DNA of 29,996 nt from a virus, in the IMG/VR virus record IMGVR_UViG_3300037584_000465, positions 1 through 29,996 of that record, one strand, 5' to 3'. Below are positions 1-7,892 of the stretch, piece after piece. Position 1 is the first letter of the stretch; every line of letters starts with the position of its first letter. The notes below the pieces were generated by a model. It worked only from the letters and a program-made list of their open reading frames with translations. It ran no database searches and was not told the DNA's origin. The translations under genes were made by a program, and so were the position numbers.

Positions 1-179
1 GGATCACATGAAAGAACAGATAGATCAGTAACAGTTGAAGTATCAAAGTTACAAGTAATAAAACCAATAGATCAAGAAGAAAAGAAACTATCTAATCGAG
101 TAGAAAAGATCTTAAAAGACAAAGTAAAAGAACATAATGATTCAGATCCAAAGTACAGAGTAACGATAGGAATGTTAAG
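1..179. repeat. Terminal direct overlap, left copy
   Basis: Bases 1-179 match 29818-29996 with two mismatches, at 45 (A here, T there) and 52 (C here, G there). In the portal-fusion frame one change is silent (Ser) and the other swaps Gln for Glu. The simplest reading is a circular or circularly permuted genome of 29817 bp assembled from a mixed population. A true short terminal repeat is less likely because it would lie inside a gene and should be identical. Confidence 0.9.
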
Positions 180-1830
180 AAAGGTTTTTGAAAGAGGAGT
201 TGGTGCTTATAGAACTAATCCGGGCTCAGTTAGAGGAAATGTTAGATCTGCTGATCAATGGGCATTAGCACGGTGCAACGCGTTCTTAAAAGCATTAAAA
301 ACAGGAAAGTTTCCTAGATCTCCATTCGATACAGATTTACTTCCTGATAATCATCCAAACGCAAGTGATGAAAAGTATGGAAAACCAAAGAAACCTAAGA
401 AACCAAAAAAGAAACCTAAGAAGAAACCAAAGTACACAAAACAAATAGATCAAGTTCCTGATTACATTCAAAGGAATGCACAAAGAGGATTAGATAATTT
501 AGAGTTTGCAGGAGATGGACTACAAGATGCAACAATATCTGCAGCTAGAAGAATGGCGAATGGAGAAATATCTGAAAGAAAAGTACGTTTAATGTCTGCA
601 TGGTTTAAAAGACATGAAGTTGATTTAGATTCTGAAGGTGCTAGAGACTTTCTTAGAGGAGATGGAGATATGACTGCAGGACAGGTTGCATGGTTATTAT
701 GGGGAGGAGATCTAACTACTGAAAACAGGATGAGAGCACAAGAATGGGCACAAAGACAAGTAGATAAATTAGAAGCTGAGAAAGATCTAAGTTTTGAGTT
801 TTATGGATGGCAAGATCCCACAGTTAAATTTTTAGGTTTACCAAACGTTAAAAAAATAGAAACAGAAGAAGAAAAACAAATGTATTGGAAAGAAATAGAT
901 AATCTTAGACGTAGATGGGAACAGACACTAGAAACTCTATATGCAAAAGAATTAAACAGACAGAAAAGAGAAATTGCAAAAGAAATAAGAAAGAGTTCCG
1001 ATCTAAACAATATGGAATCAAGAATAGAAAGTGTAATAGATAGTACAAATTTTGAAAAACAGTTTTTACCATTGTATTACTCTTTAGCAGATGATTTTTC
1101 TGTTAGAACTTATGACAGTTTATTTCCTAAGAAAGAAGAAAGAAAAGCAGCTGATCCGGTTAATCTTGGTGTACAGATAGACGAACAAGAAACCATCAGA
1201 ACTGTATTTACTACATTAGGAACATTACTTCCATCACAAGGCAGAACAATAAATAGTATTGTAGCAGAGGGATTTTATAGACGACAAAGAGAAATACCTC
1301 CGGCTGTTGGATCAATATTTCAAGATGGAAAAGCAGCTGGATTCTTACAAGAAAATGCTAAATCTGTAATGAAAGATCTAAATGAAACAACAAAAAATAG
1401 AATATCTACAATAGTTAAAGATAGTCTAAAAGAACTTGAAGAGTTAGGAATAGTAAAGCCTGTAGCGGGTACACCACAGGGAGATAAATTCTTTGATAAC
1501 TTAGCAAGAAAAATTAATGTTGAATTAGGTGGACAATCTCTAAAAAGATCAAGAACTATTGCTAGAACAGAAGTTTTAAAAGCAAGTAGTTGGTCTCAAC
1601 AAAGAGCAGCAAAATCAACAGGAAAAGTTTTAGAAAAAGAATGGGTATCACAAAGAGATGGACTTGTAAGAGAGTCTCATTTCATATTAGATAATCAAAG
1701 AGTTCCGGCTGATAGTTTTTATCTGTATAATGGAATCAAGTTAGACTTTCCGGGCGATCCAAAAGCTCCGGCTGGTCTTACTATAAATTGTAGATGTACA
1801 GAGGCATTTGTAGAGGTAATAGATGAATAA
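1..1830 (+). CDS. Portal/minor head (Mu F-like) fusion, C-terminal part (5' partial here)
   Basis: The frame is open from base 1 and is the in-frame continuation of the portal gene that leaves the other end of the window. When the terminal overlap is closed, the protein is 1169 residues. This part has, in order: a short helix; a domain with the motif GAYRTNPGSVR, a DQW pair and DTDLLP (about residues 618-680 of the fusion); a Lys/Pro-rich linker; a domain holding VPDYIQ and AWLLWGG (about 710-820); a long helical stretch; and a C-terminal Mu F-like minor head domain (last ~95 residues) with IARTE, KEWVSQRDGLVRESH, FPGDP and INCRC. Minor head proteins of this family sit at the portal vertex and help assembly or DNA delivery. 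The ATG at 172 is probably internal: it has no good ribosome-binding site and the frame stays open upstream. The function of the middle modules is unknown. Confidence 0.85.
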   Translation, partial: GSHERTDRSVTVEVSKLQVIKPIDQEEKKLSNRVEKILKDKVKEHNDSDPKYRVTIGMLRKVFERGVGAYRTNPGSVRGNVRSADQWALARCNAFLKALKTGKFPRSPFDTDLLPDNHPNASDEKYGKPKKPKKPKKKPKKKPKYTKQIDQVPDYIQRNAQRGLDNLEFAGDGLQDATISAARRMANGEISERKVRLMSAWFKRHEVDLDSEGARDFLRGDGDMTAGQVAWLLWGGDLTTENRMRAQEWAQRQVDKLEAEKDLSFEFYGWQDPTVKFLGLPNVKKIETEEEKQMYWKEIDNLRRRWEQTLETLYAKELNRQKREIAKEIRKSSDLNNMESRIESVIDSTNFEKQFLPLYYSLADDFSVRTYDSLFPKKEERKAADPVNLGVQIDEQETIRTVFTTLGTLLPSQGRTINSIVAEGFYRRQREIPPAVGSIFQDGKAAGFLQENAKSVMKDLNETTKNRISTIVKDSLKELEELGIVKPVAGTPQGDKFFDNLARKINVELGGQSLKRSRTIARTEVLKASSWSQQRAAKSTGKVLEKEWVSQRDGLVRESHFILDNQRVPADSFYLYNGIKLDFPGDPKAPAGLTINCRCTEAFVEVIDE

Positions 1831-2923
1831 CGAAATGAAAAAACCGAAAGATTTGGTTTATAAGAAATCTCCTATTGAATTAAAAGAAGAGGGAGATAAA
1901 AGATATTTAGAGGCTGTTTTTTCTTTATTTGATACAATCGATTCAGATAATGATATTACAAAATCAGGAGCACTTAAATCCGGATATGAGGGAAATAAAG
2001 TTCCTTTAGTTTGGAATCACGAGTGGAGTAAAGTAATTGGTCGTGGTGTTATTGAGTCAGATAATCAAAAAGCAGTATTCAAAGGATATTTTTTAGATAC
2101 ACAAGCAGGTAAAGAAGCTTATGAAACTGTAAAACAAATGCAAGATATGCAACAGTTTTCATACGGATTTCAAGTAATGGACTCTGAAACCTCAACTGCA
2201 AAAGATTCTAAAGGAGATGAGATTCCTGTAAGAGTTCTTAAAGATGTAAAAGTATGGGAGGTATCTCCTGTATTAGTTGGATCACAACAAAATTCTTTCG
2301 TTCAAGCACTAAAATCAGGTTTAGACACAATGGAAGAAGATCCTGAAGAAGAAGAAAAAATAGATGATCACGATACAGAATTTGAAGAAGTTACAGAAGA
2401 AAAACGTGCTTTAGGAGATGATCTATATACAACTATGGAAGAGGCAGAAAAAAGAGCTGAAGAACTAGGTTGTTCCGGTCATCATGTACATGAGGTAGAT
2501 GGAGAAACACTTTATATGCCATGTTCGTCTATGAGTGATTATACAAATTTAACAGGTCAAGAACATACATCAGATGAAGATACGACATTGGTGTATAGAG
2601 ATAAGATTTCAAGTGAATCTGATGCAGGTATCGGAGAAACAGCCCAACAGGGTATGAGACTTGAAGAACATGCTATATCTTCTTTAGAGGAGGTAAAAGC
2701 ATTTATGGAGAGAATAGAAGATCTTGCACTTCTAAGAAACTCAGAAAAAAAGACATTGAGTTCAAAATCTACTGATCTTGTTACTAAGTATCAAGAGGGA
2801 TTGACTTCAATCTTTAATAGATTGGATGATGTTTTAGATACACATGGTAACGATCAGATAAACGATGACGAACTCTTTTTGGAAGTTCAAAAGAACATTT
2901 TTAACAACATAAAAGGAGACTAA
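1823..2923 (+). CDS. HK97-family prohead protease with C-terminal Cys/His module
   Basis: Serine protease of the S78 type that cleaves the capsid protein's scaffolding segment during head maturation. Residues 1-170 carry the family layout: WNHEW with the likely catalytic His66, and QFSYGF with likely nucleophile Ser113, then WEVSPV. After an acidic linker (about 170-195) comes a separate module at about 199-245 with GDDLYTTMEEAEKRAEEL, GCSGHHVH and YMPC. Its C217, H221, H223 and C234 could bind a metal. The rest is a helical tail. At 366 residues it is about twice the length of a bare S78 protease. The ATG at 1823 overlaps the upstream stop and has AGAGG about 7 bases before it. The gene stands just before the major capsid gene, as expected. 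Confidence 0.85.
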   Translation: MNNEMKKPKDLVYKKSPIELKEEGDKRYLEAVFSLFDTIDSDNDITKSGALKSGYEGNKVPLVWNHEWSKVIGRGVIESDNQKAVFKGYFLDTQAGKEAYETVKQMQDMQQFSYGFQVMDSETSTAKDSKGDEIPVRVLKDVKVWEVSPVLVGSQQNSFVQALKSGLDTMEEDPEEEEKIDDHDTEFEEVTEEKRALGDDLYTTMEEAEKRAEELGCSGHHVHEVDGETLYMPCSSMSDYTNLTGQEHTSDEDTTLVYRDKISSESDAGIGETAQQGMRLEEHAISSLEEVKAFMERIEDLALLRNSEKKTLSSKSTDLVTKYQEGLTSIFNRLDDVLDTHGNDQINDDELFLEVQKNIFNNIKGD

Positions 2924-2925
2924 TA

Positions 2926-4152
2926 ATGTCAAAGACATTAAAAGAACTAAGGAATGAAAAGAACATTAAATCTGATGAATTAATGGAAATTTTTGATTCC
3001 GTTGAAGAAATGTCCGAATTATCTTCCGATCAAAAAGAAGAGATCAAAAGAAGAAATAATGAACTAGCTGAACTTGGAGATTCAATTACTGAAATTCAAT
3101 CATTAGAGGAAATAAAATCCAATAATAAAAAGGTAGAAGAGAAAGTTGCTAAAACTGCTCCTATCTATCAAGAAGAATCAGTAGAAGCTCCTAAATCACT
3201 AGGACAACAATTCTTAGAATCACAAGCTTATAAGAGTTTTATGGATCATGGATTAAAGAATATTCCATTCGAGTCAAAAACAACTGTAACTACTTCTGTT
3301 TGGGATAGAGATACAATCTATCAACAGGTTATTCCTGCAATAGAGCCAAATCCTAATCCAGCATTAGATCTTGTTGATTCAATAAATACAGATCAAACAA
3401 CATACTACTTCTTACAAGAGGGTGCAACCAATAACGCTGCTGAAAAAGCAGAGGGTGCAGCTTCAGGAGAAGATGCATTCACATATACCGCAGTTACTGC
3501 ACCTGTGAGAAAATTCATCACAACTTTGCCTATTACAGCTGAGTTACTTGAAGATCAAGCAGGAGCACAAGCATATTTTGATGGCAGACTTGCTAATCAC
3601 GTTATGCAAAGATTAGAAAAACAATTCCTAATCGGCGGTGGTGTAGCACCTGAGATTAAAGGTCTTACACAACAAACAGGCATTAACACAATCACTTACA
3701 CTGCTGGAGCATTTCCTGCAACTGCTGGTGGCAAGTTAAGAACTGTTTTGGATGGTATCAAAGATGTAGAGATCAATGGTAAATTAGCACCGGACGCAGT
3801 ATTAATGAGTCCTGCAGCTTATAACGCATTGGTAGCACAAGTTGATGGAAACAACAACTTTATGCTAGGTGCATCCGCATTAGCTGGAACACCTACTATA
3901 TGGGGTTTACCTGTAACTAAATCATCTCAGATCGGTGGAGCAGTATCTACAACAATCGATGTTGTCGTAGGTGCATTCGGTGGTGGACTAGCAGCCAATC
4001 ATGTATTTAGAAGAGGAATGGAAATTTCCATATCTGATTCAAATGCAGATGGAGACTTCGCTAAAGATATACTTACAGTTAAAGCATCATTACGTTATGC
4101 ATTAGCCGTGTATAAACCACAAGCATTCACAAGAATCAACGATATAGAATAA
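2926..4152 (+). CDS. HK97-fold major capsid protein with scaffolding delta domain
   Basis: Main shell protein of the head. The first ~110 residues are charged and helical (ELRNEKNIKSDELMEIFDSVEEM), typical of the delta domain that scaffolds assembly and is removed by the protease encoded just upstream. The mature part begins near the VTTSVWDRDTIY segment and continues with PVRKFITTLPITAELLEDQ, the LEKQFLIGGG stretch, DAVLMSPAAYNAL and a GLPVTKSSQI segment, all characteristic of the PF05065-type capsid fold. At 408 residues the length is normal. Codons look tuned for high expression, with more ATC, GGC and GGT than in its neighbours. A good AAGGAG site (about 2912-2917) precedes the ATG by roughly eight bases. 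Confidence 0.92.
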   Translation: MSKTLKELRNEKNIKSDELMEIFDSVEEMSELSSDQKEEIKRRNNELAELGDSITEIQSLEEIKSNNKKVEEKVAKTAPIYQEESVEAPKSLGQQFLESQAYKSFMDHGLKNIPFESKTTVTTSVWDRDTIYQQVIPAIEPNPNPALDLVDSINTDQTTYYFLQEGATNNAAEKAEGAASGEDAFTYTAVTAPVRKFITTLPITAELLEDQAGAQAYFDGRLANHVMQRLEKQFLIGGGVAPEIKGLTQQTGINTITYTAGAFPATAGGKLRTVLDGIKDVEINGKLAPDAVLMSPAAYNALVAQVDGNNNFMLGASALAGTPTIWGLPVTKSSQIGGAVSTTIDVVVGAFGGGLAANHVFRRGMEISISDSNADGDFAKDILTVKASLRYALAVYKPQAFTRINDIE

Positions 4153-4161
4153 AATTATGGA

Positions 4162-4212
4162 AAAGCAGAGTCATAGTTACGTTATGAGTAATGAAATTAT
4201 CGACTCTGCTTT
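4162..4212 (+). other. Inverted repeat (hairpin) just after the capsid gene
   Basis: A perfect 11-base stem (AAAGCAGAGTC at 4162-4172 with GACTCTGCTTT at 4202-4212) encloses a 29-base loop, starting 10 bases after the capsid stop. No T-run follows, so it does not look like a classical terminator. It could protect the 3' end of capsid mRNA or give partial attenuation before the next gene, whose ribosome-binding site lies 10-15 bases downstream. Confidence 0.6.
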
Positions 4213-4234
4213 ACCACAAGTAAAGGAGAAAAAT

Positions 4235-4420
4235 ATGAAACTTATCGAAAAAGAAAACGAAAAAGTTTGGAAAGATAACAAAACAGGTAAATTACAAAAA
4301 GGTAAAGAATGTCCGTTCACATCCGGAGTTCTTGTAGCAGGTATCGGAGATCCTGTTCCAGAAATGCCTAAAGCTAAAAAACCTGAAACAAAAGCAGTTA
4401 AACCAAAAGAAAATAAATAA
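4235..4420 (+). CDS. Small lysine-rich head-region protein, unknown
   Basis: A 61-residue basic protein (MKLIEKENEKVWKDNKTGK...) with no recognised domain. The middle is PFTSGVLVAGIGDPVPEMP and the tail is Lys/Pro/Glu-rich and probably unfolded. The frame is open from an ATG at 4157, but the start at 4235 is preferred: AAAGGAG sits 7-8 bases before it, while the 4157 start lies in a hairpin and has no such site. Its position between the capsid and connector genes suggests a head-completion or decoration role, but nothing in the sequence proves that. Confidence 0.6.
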   Translation: MKLIEKENEKVWKDNKTGKLQKGKECPFTSGVLVAGIGDPVPEMPKAKKPETKAVKPKENK

Positions 4421-4470
4421 TATTTTGTGGTTTGACGAAATAATATTAGACGATTTAGACGAGGAATTAG

Positions 4471-5166
4471 ATGAGTCATCAATACGTAGATAAAACTGAG
4501 TTAAAAACATTCTTAGGAATGTCCGGATCGGGACAAGATAATAACTTAGATTTTGCATTAGATGCAGCATCTGCTGCTATTGATGACTTTTGTAATAGAG
4601 TATTTTACGCAACATCCTCTACTGAGGATCGTCATTATGACTGTGAGTTTACTGATTTTGCTTATGTTGATGATATAGCAACAACAACAGGATTAGTTGT
4701 AAAAACTCTAAACGTTGATGGTACAGATCACGAAACATTGACACTTGGAACTGATTTTTATCTTTATCCTCATAATGCTGATAAACTAGATCCAAAGATG
4801 CCACATGACAAAATTGTAATGGCAATAAAGAATGGTGGTAAAATTTTACCTACTTCATATCCAAAAAGTTTAAAAGTTACAGCAAAGTTTGGTTTTCCGG
4901 TACAAGAGGGATCAAATACAGTACCACCAGCAATATCACAAGCAACATTAATACAAGCGTCTAGGTTTTTTCAAAGAAAGAACAGTCCGATGGGATTTTC
5001 AGGTAATCCTGAAACAGGTAACGCTCCTGTAATATTTCTATCTGAATTAGATCCTGATGTTCAAACTTTGTGTAAAAAGTTTAAAAAATCTACTATAACT
5101 CTAGCTAGTGGGAGACCATACGTAGGTATCACACAAGTAAATAGGAACAGGGTTTATGGAGCATGA
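4471..5166 (+). CDS. Head-tail connector / adaptor protein
   Basis: A 231-residue protein whose N-terminal half has the layout of phage head-tail adaptors (gp6/YqbG-like): YVDKTELKTFLG, then DFALDAASAAIDDFCNRVF, a helix that packs against the portal ring. The C-terminal half has PPAISQATLIQASRFFQRKNSP, a helix-plus-loop segment typical of actinophage connectors. It would form the ring under the portal to which the tail joins. It sits between the capsid genes and the gp10-like gene, the usual place. Assignment rests on layout and motif style, so the exact family is not certain. Confidence 0.7.
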   Translation: MSHQYVDKTELKTFLGMSGSGQDNNLDFALDAASAAIDDFCNRVFYATSSTEDRHYDCEFTDFAYVDDIATTTGLVVKTLNVDGTDHETLTLGTDFYLYPHNADKLDPKMPHDKIVMAIKNGGKILPTSYPKSLKVTAKFGFPVQEGSNTVPPAISQATLIQASRFFQRKNSPMGFSGNPETGNAPVIFLSELDPDVQTLCKKFKKSTITLASGRPYVGITQVNRNRVYGA

Positions 5167-5717
5167 AATTTACAATCAATGGTGCTTTAGATTTAAGTAA
5201 ATCGATTAATAGTCAAAGTATATTTAATAAAAGATCATTAGAAACTTTCAATAAACTAGGTCAAGAATTAAAACGAGAATCAAAAGACAGATTAAGACTA
5301 CCTCCATCTCCTAGTTCTAAATCTAAGAAATCAACAGGAAAAACAAGAGATTCTATCTTTGTAGCTAAGTTAAGTAATACAAATAGACTTAGAATGAGTA
5401 CAGGAATAAAACTTGCATCCGATTCAAGAACTGCAATATTTTTACATGGTAAACCTATATTTAGAAGTTTTAGACCGGTCAAAAGAACTAAACCATTTTT
5501 TCCTCCATATCAAAAAGGATCTTCATTAGCACAATGGGCTGCAAGAGGTACACCAAAACTAAATGCTTTCTTAGTAGCTAGAGCTATTTCAAGAAGAGGT
5601 TTAAAGATGAAACCATTTATTGGTGGAACTGTTTTTGAAAATCAAAAGAAGATTAAAAAAGATTTGGATAAAATGATGAACAATATTGCAAAAGATATAG
5701 CGAGGTCAATAAAATAA
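5163..5717 (+). CDS. HK97 gp10-like neck / head-tail joining protein
   Basis: A 184-residue basic protein. The N-terminal helix contains ETFNKLGQELKRESKDRL. The C-terminal part has RGLKMKPFIGGTVFENQKKIKKDL, close to the RGxxxKPFl...A pattern of HK97 gp10-type proteins that join head to tail. The middle has SKKSTGKTRDSIFV, another typical feature of the family. The ATG overlaps the previous stop by four bases, indicating coupled translation. Gene order (connector, gp10-like, tail terminator, tail tube) matches HK97-type siphoviruses. Confidence 0.7.
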   Translation: MKFTINGALDLSKSINSQSIFNKRSLETFNKLGQELKRESKDRLRLPPSPSSKSKKSTGKTRDSIFVAKLSNTNRLRMSTGIKLASDSRTAIFLHGKPIFRSFRPVKRTKPFFPPYQKGSSLAQWAARGTPKLNAFLVARAISRRGLKMKPFIGGTVFENQKKIKKDLDKMMNNIAKDIARSIK

Positions 5718-6127
5718 TGGCAACATTTACAAGTATAAGAGATGGATTAAAAACAAGATTAGAGACTATTACTAGTCTTACTGTATATGATATAGTTCCG
5801 GATTTTCTTGATCCTCCAGCTGTAATTATTGCTCCATTTAATACACTTAACTTTGATTCAACAATGCAAAGAGGTAGTGACACTTATGAAATACCTGTAA
5901 TTCTTTATATACAAAAAGTAGATGCACAATCTGCTCAAGATTCTTTAGACGCATTTTTAGCAAGTTCCGGATCAGATAGTATAAAGGCAGCAATCGAGGG
6001 GGATATAACTTTGGGAGGTGCAGCAATGTCTGTTAGAGTAGTAAGTGCAACTGATTATGGAGAATATGAAGTGTCTCAGGGTACTTCTTTTCTTGGAGTT
6101 ACATTTATAGTTGAGGTTATAGGATGA
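5717..6127 (+). CDS. Tail terminator (tail completion) protein
   Basis: A 136-residue protein with the pattern of siphovirus tail terminators, especially those of actinobacteriophages: an N-terminal IRDGLKTRLETI helix, PPAVIIAP, a strand with YEIPVILYIQKVDAQSAQDSLDAFLA, and SDSIKAAIEGDITLGG followed by a strand near the end. The protein caps the growing tail tube and joins it to the neck. It overlaps the upstream gene by one base (TAATG) and the downstream gene by four, and directly precedes the tail-tube genes. Confidence 0.75.
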   Translation: MATFTSIRDGLKTRLETITSLTVYDIVPDFLDPPAVIIAPFNTLNFDSTMQRGSDTYEIPVILYIQKVDAQSAQDSLDAFLASSGSDSIKAAIEGDITLGGAAMSVRVVSATDYGEYEVSQGTSFLGVTFIVEVIG

Positions 6128-6372
6128 AAATAAAAATATTAATTGGAAGTAACTTTCCGGATGGAAAGGAAGAAAAGAGAGTAGAGGCAGGAGACATTCT
6201 TGAAGTTGATGACAAAATCGCTAAAAGTTTGATAAAGAATAAAGCTGCTGTAAAATTTGATAATGAAAAAGAATCTAAAAAAACTAAAAAAAGAGCTAGA
6301 AACAAAGATGGGAGTTTTAAATCAGATGATCCTACAACTCCTGAAAATGAAGCGTGGGAGGTAACTGAATAA
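6124..6372 (+). CDS. Small tail-region protein, unknown
   Basis: An 82-residue protein. The first 45 residues (KIKILIGSNFPDG, AGDILEVDDKIAKSLIKNKAAV) resemble the short phage proteins with a GDxxEVdd..A..Li..g.A pattern that are often encoded beside tail-tube genes. The second half is a charged Lys/Arg/Ser-rich tail that is probably disordered. The start overlaps the tail terminator stop by four bases and its stop overlaps the next ATG by one base, so it belongs to the same translational chain. A structural role is likely but unproven. Confidence 0.55.
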   Translation: MKIKILIGSNFPDGKEEKRVEAGDILEVDDKIAKSLIKNKAAVKFDNEKESKKTKKRARNKDGSFKSDDPTTPENEAWEVTE

Positions 6373-7091
6373 TGCCAACATTTAATCATGGTAAAGATGC
6401 AGTAGTCTTACTTGATAATACTAATTTAAGTACAACACTTACTGATCTTTCTGTTTCATTAACTGCTGATGTAAGCGAAACAAGTACATTTTCAAGTTCT
6501 TCTAAGTCGTATATAAGTGGACTTAGAGATGGAAATGCAACGGCTAGCGGTTACTTTGAAACATCTAGTCCCGATTCAGATGCTGAGTATTTAGCTCAAT
6601 TAGGTGGATCAGGGGCTGCTTTCTCAATAGCTCCTAGTGGATATACAAGAGGAAATCCAGCTACTTTAGGATCTGTTCTCCAAACATCTTATGACAGATC
6701 TGCTGATATAGCAGGAGTCGTAGCAGTAGCCGTAGCTTTCCAATTTAATGAAGATACTTTTGATGGTAAAAGTTTAGTTGCTCCAGCAGCTTTTACTACT
6801 ACTTCAACTGAAACCTCAGTTGATTTTGGAGCAGCAGGTACAAATGGAGGTGGAGCAGCTATTCATGTAACAAGTGTTAGTGGTACTTCTCCAACATTAG
6901 ATGCCAAAATACAAACAAGTGCAGATAATACAACGTTTTCGGACTACATAACATTTAGTCAGTTAACAACAGTAGGATCTGAATTTAAGACAAATACAAG
7001 TAATCCAGCAAGATACGCAAGAGCGGTATTAACTATTGGAGGTACAAATCCTAGTTTTACTGTTGCGATCAGTTTTGGACATGGAAGATAA
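6372..7091 (+). CDS. Major tail (tube) protein, long form with extra C-terminal domain
   Basis: A 239-residue protein. Residues 1-135 form a tail-tube domain (LTDLSVSLTADVSETSTFSS, YISGLRDGNATASGYF, LQTSYDRSADIAGVV) clearly homologous to the next gene. Residues 136-239 form an additional beta-sandwich-like domain with HVTSVSGTSPTLDAKIQTS, ARYARAVLTIGG and NPSFTVAISF, a kind often found on actinophage tail-tube proteins and probably exposed on the outside of the tail. It overlaps the upstream stop by one base. Two tube paralogues imply either a mixed tube or one decorated form made in a set ratio. Confidence 0.78.
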   Translation: MPTFNHGKDAVVLLDNTNLSTTLTDLSVSLTADVSETSTFSSSSKSYISGLRDGNATASGYFETSSPDSDAEYLAQLGGSGAAFSIAPSGYTRGNPATLGSVLQTSYDRSADIAGVVAVAVAFQFNEDTFDGKSLVAPAAFTTTSTETSVDFGAAGTNGGGAAIHVTSVSGTSPTLDAKIQTSADNTTFSDYITFSQLTTVGSEFKTNTSNPARYARAVLTIGGTNPSFTVAISFGHGR

Positions 7092-7100
7092 AGGAGAATA

Positions 7101-7508
7101 ATGCCAACATTTACACACGGAAAGAATGCAGCATTCAAGTTCGATGATTCAGGCGGTACAATTAGAGACGTATCAAATGTTCTTACAGACGTAGCAGTAT
7201 CAAGAACAGCTGATGTAAGCGAGGTAAGTGCTTTCAGTAATTCGAGTAAAGCATTCGTGTCAGGCTTAAAGGATGGATCAATAACCTTAACAGGTACTTT
7301 TGATGCAACTGTTAATGGTTATCTTACAGGTATTCTTGGATCAGAAGTCGATTTTGAGTTCTATCCAATAGGAACTACCTCAGGTAATCCAAAAGCTAGT
7401 GGAAAAGCAATTCTTACATCTTACGATAGAACACCTGATATTGCAGGTGCCGTAGGATTTAGCGCTGCTTTTCAAATTTCAGGCGATGTTACTGAGGGAA
7501 CTGCTTAA
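7101..7508 (+). CDS. Tail-tube protein, short paralogue
   Basis: A 135-residue protein that aligns along its whole length with the first 135 residues of the upstream tube protein: both start MPTF(N/T)HGK and share LTDVAVSRTADVSEVSAFS, FVSGLKDG, and ILTSYDRTPDIAGAV. It lacks the added C-terminal domain. An AAAGGAG site (7090-7096) stands a few bases before the ATG. This is the likely main tube subunit, or the two subunits may co-assemble; the sequence does not decide between these. Confidence 0.78.
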   Translation: MPTFTHGKNAAFKFDDSGGTIRDVSNVLTDVAVSRTADVSEVSAFSNSSKAFVSGLKDGSITLTGTFDATVNGYLTGILGSEVDFEFYPIGTTSGNPKASGKAILTSYDRTPDIAGAVGFSAAFQISGDVTEGTA

Positions 7509-7538
7509 AATATAGATTAACAATAAAAGGAGATCTAT

Positions 7539-7892
7539 ATGAAAAGATTAAAACTTGATGACATATCTAATCCTCCTGCGTTAAAAACTCAGGAAGTAGA
7601 ACTCAAACAATGGGATAAATCTGTTGTTGTTCAGGGATTAACAAAAGCAGATACAGTTGAAATAAACGAACTATCTGAAAATGAAGATGGTATAAGGGAC
7701 GATGTTCTTTTTGAAAAATATTTAATTTTAAAAGGAATGATAGATCCTGAATTAGATTCTTTAGAAGATGTCAATAATTTTTATACAAAAGCAACTCCAC
7801 AATTAATAGATCAAATTCTTATAGGGATCTATAAATGTATGGCATGGACAAAGGAGGATCAAGCTAATATAGCGGATCAATTTCGAGAATAA
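7539..7892 (+). CDS. Tail assembly chaperone, short (unshifted) product
   Basis: A 117-residue protein between the tail-tube and tape-measure genes, the fixed position of tail assembly chaperones. It has a beta-rich N-terminus (DKSVVVQGLTKADTVEINEL) and a helical part ending ...TKEDQANIADQFRE. In siphoviruses this protein is made with a longer frameshifted version, and both coat the tape-measure protein during tail assembly. AAAGGAG lies 8-9 bases upstream of the ATG. The downstream reading frame is described in the next entry. Confidence 0.75.
   Translation: MKRLKLDDISNPPALKTQEVELKQWDKSVVVQGLTKADTVEINELSENEDGIRDDVLFEKYLILKGMIDPELDSLEDVNNFYTKATPQLIDQILIGIYKCMAWTKEDQANIADQFRE

Noticed and set aside
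172-1830. Independent gene starting at ATG 172
   Set aside because: The frame is open from base 1 and continues from the portal gene across the junction; there is no convincing ribosome-binding site before 172.
4157-4234. Longer start of the small lysine-rich protein at ATG 4157
   Set aside because: It would start inside a perfect hairpin without a ribosome-binding site, while ATG 4235 has AAAGGAG at good spacing.
4431-4460. Promoter TTGACG before the connector gene
   Set aside because: No -10 box at 16-18 bases spacing.
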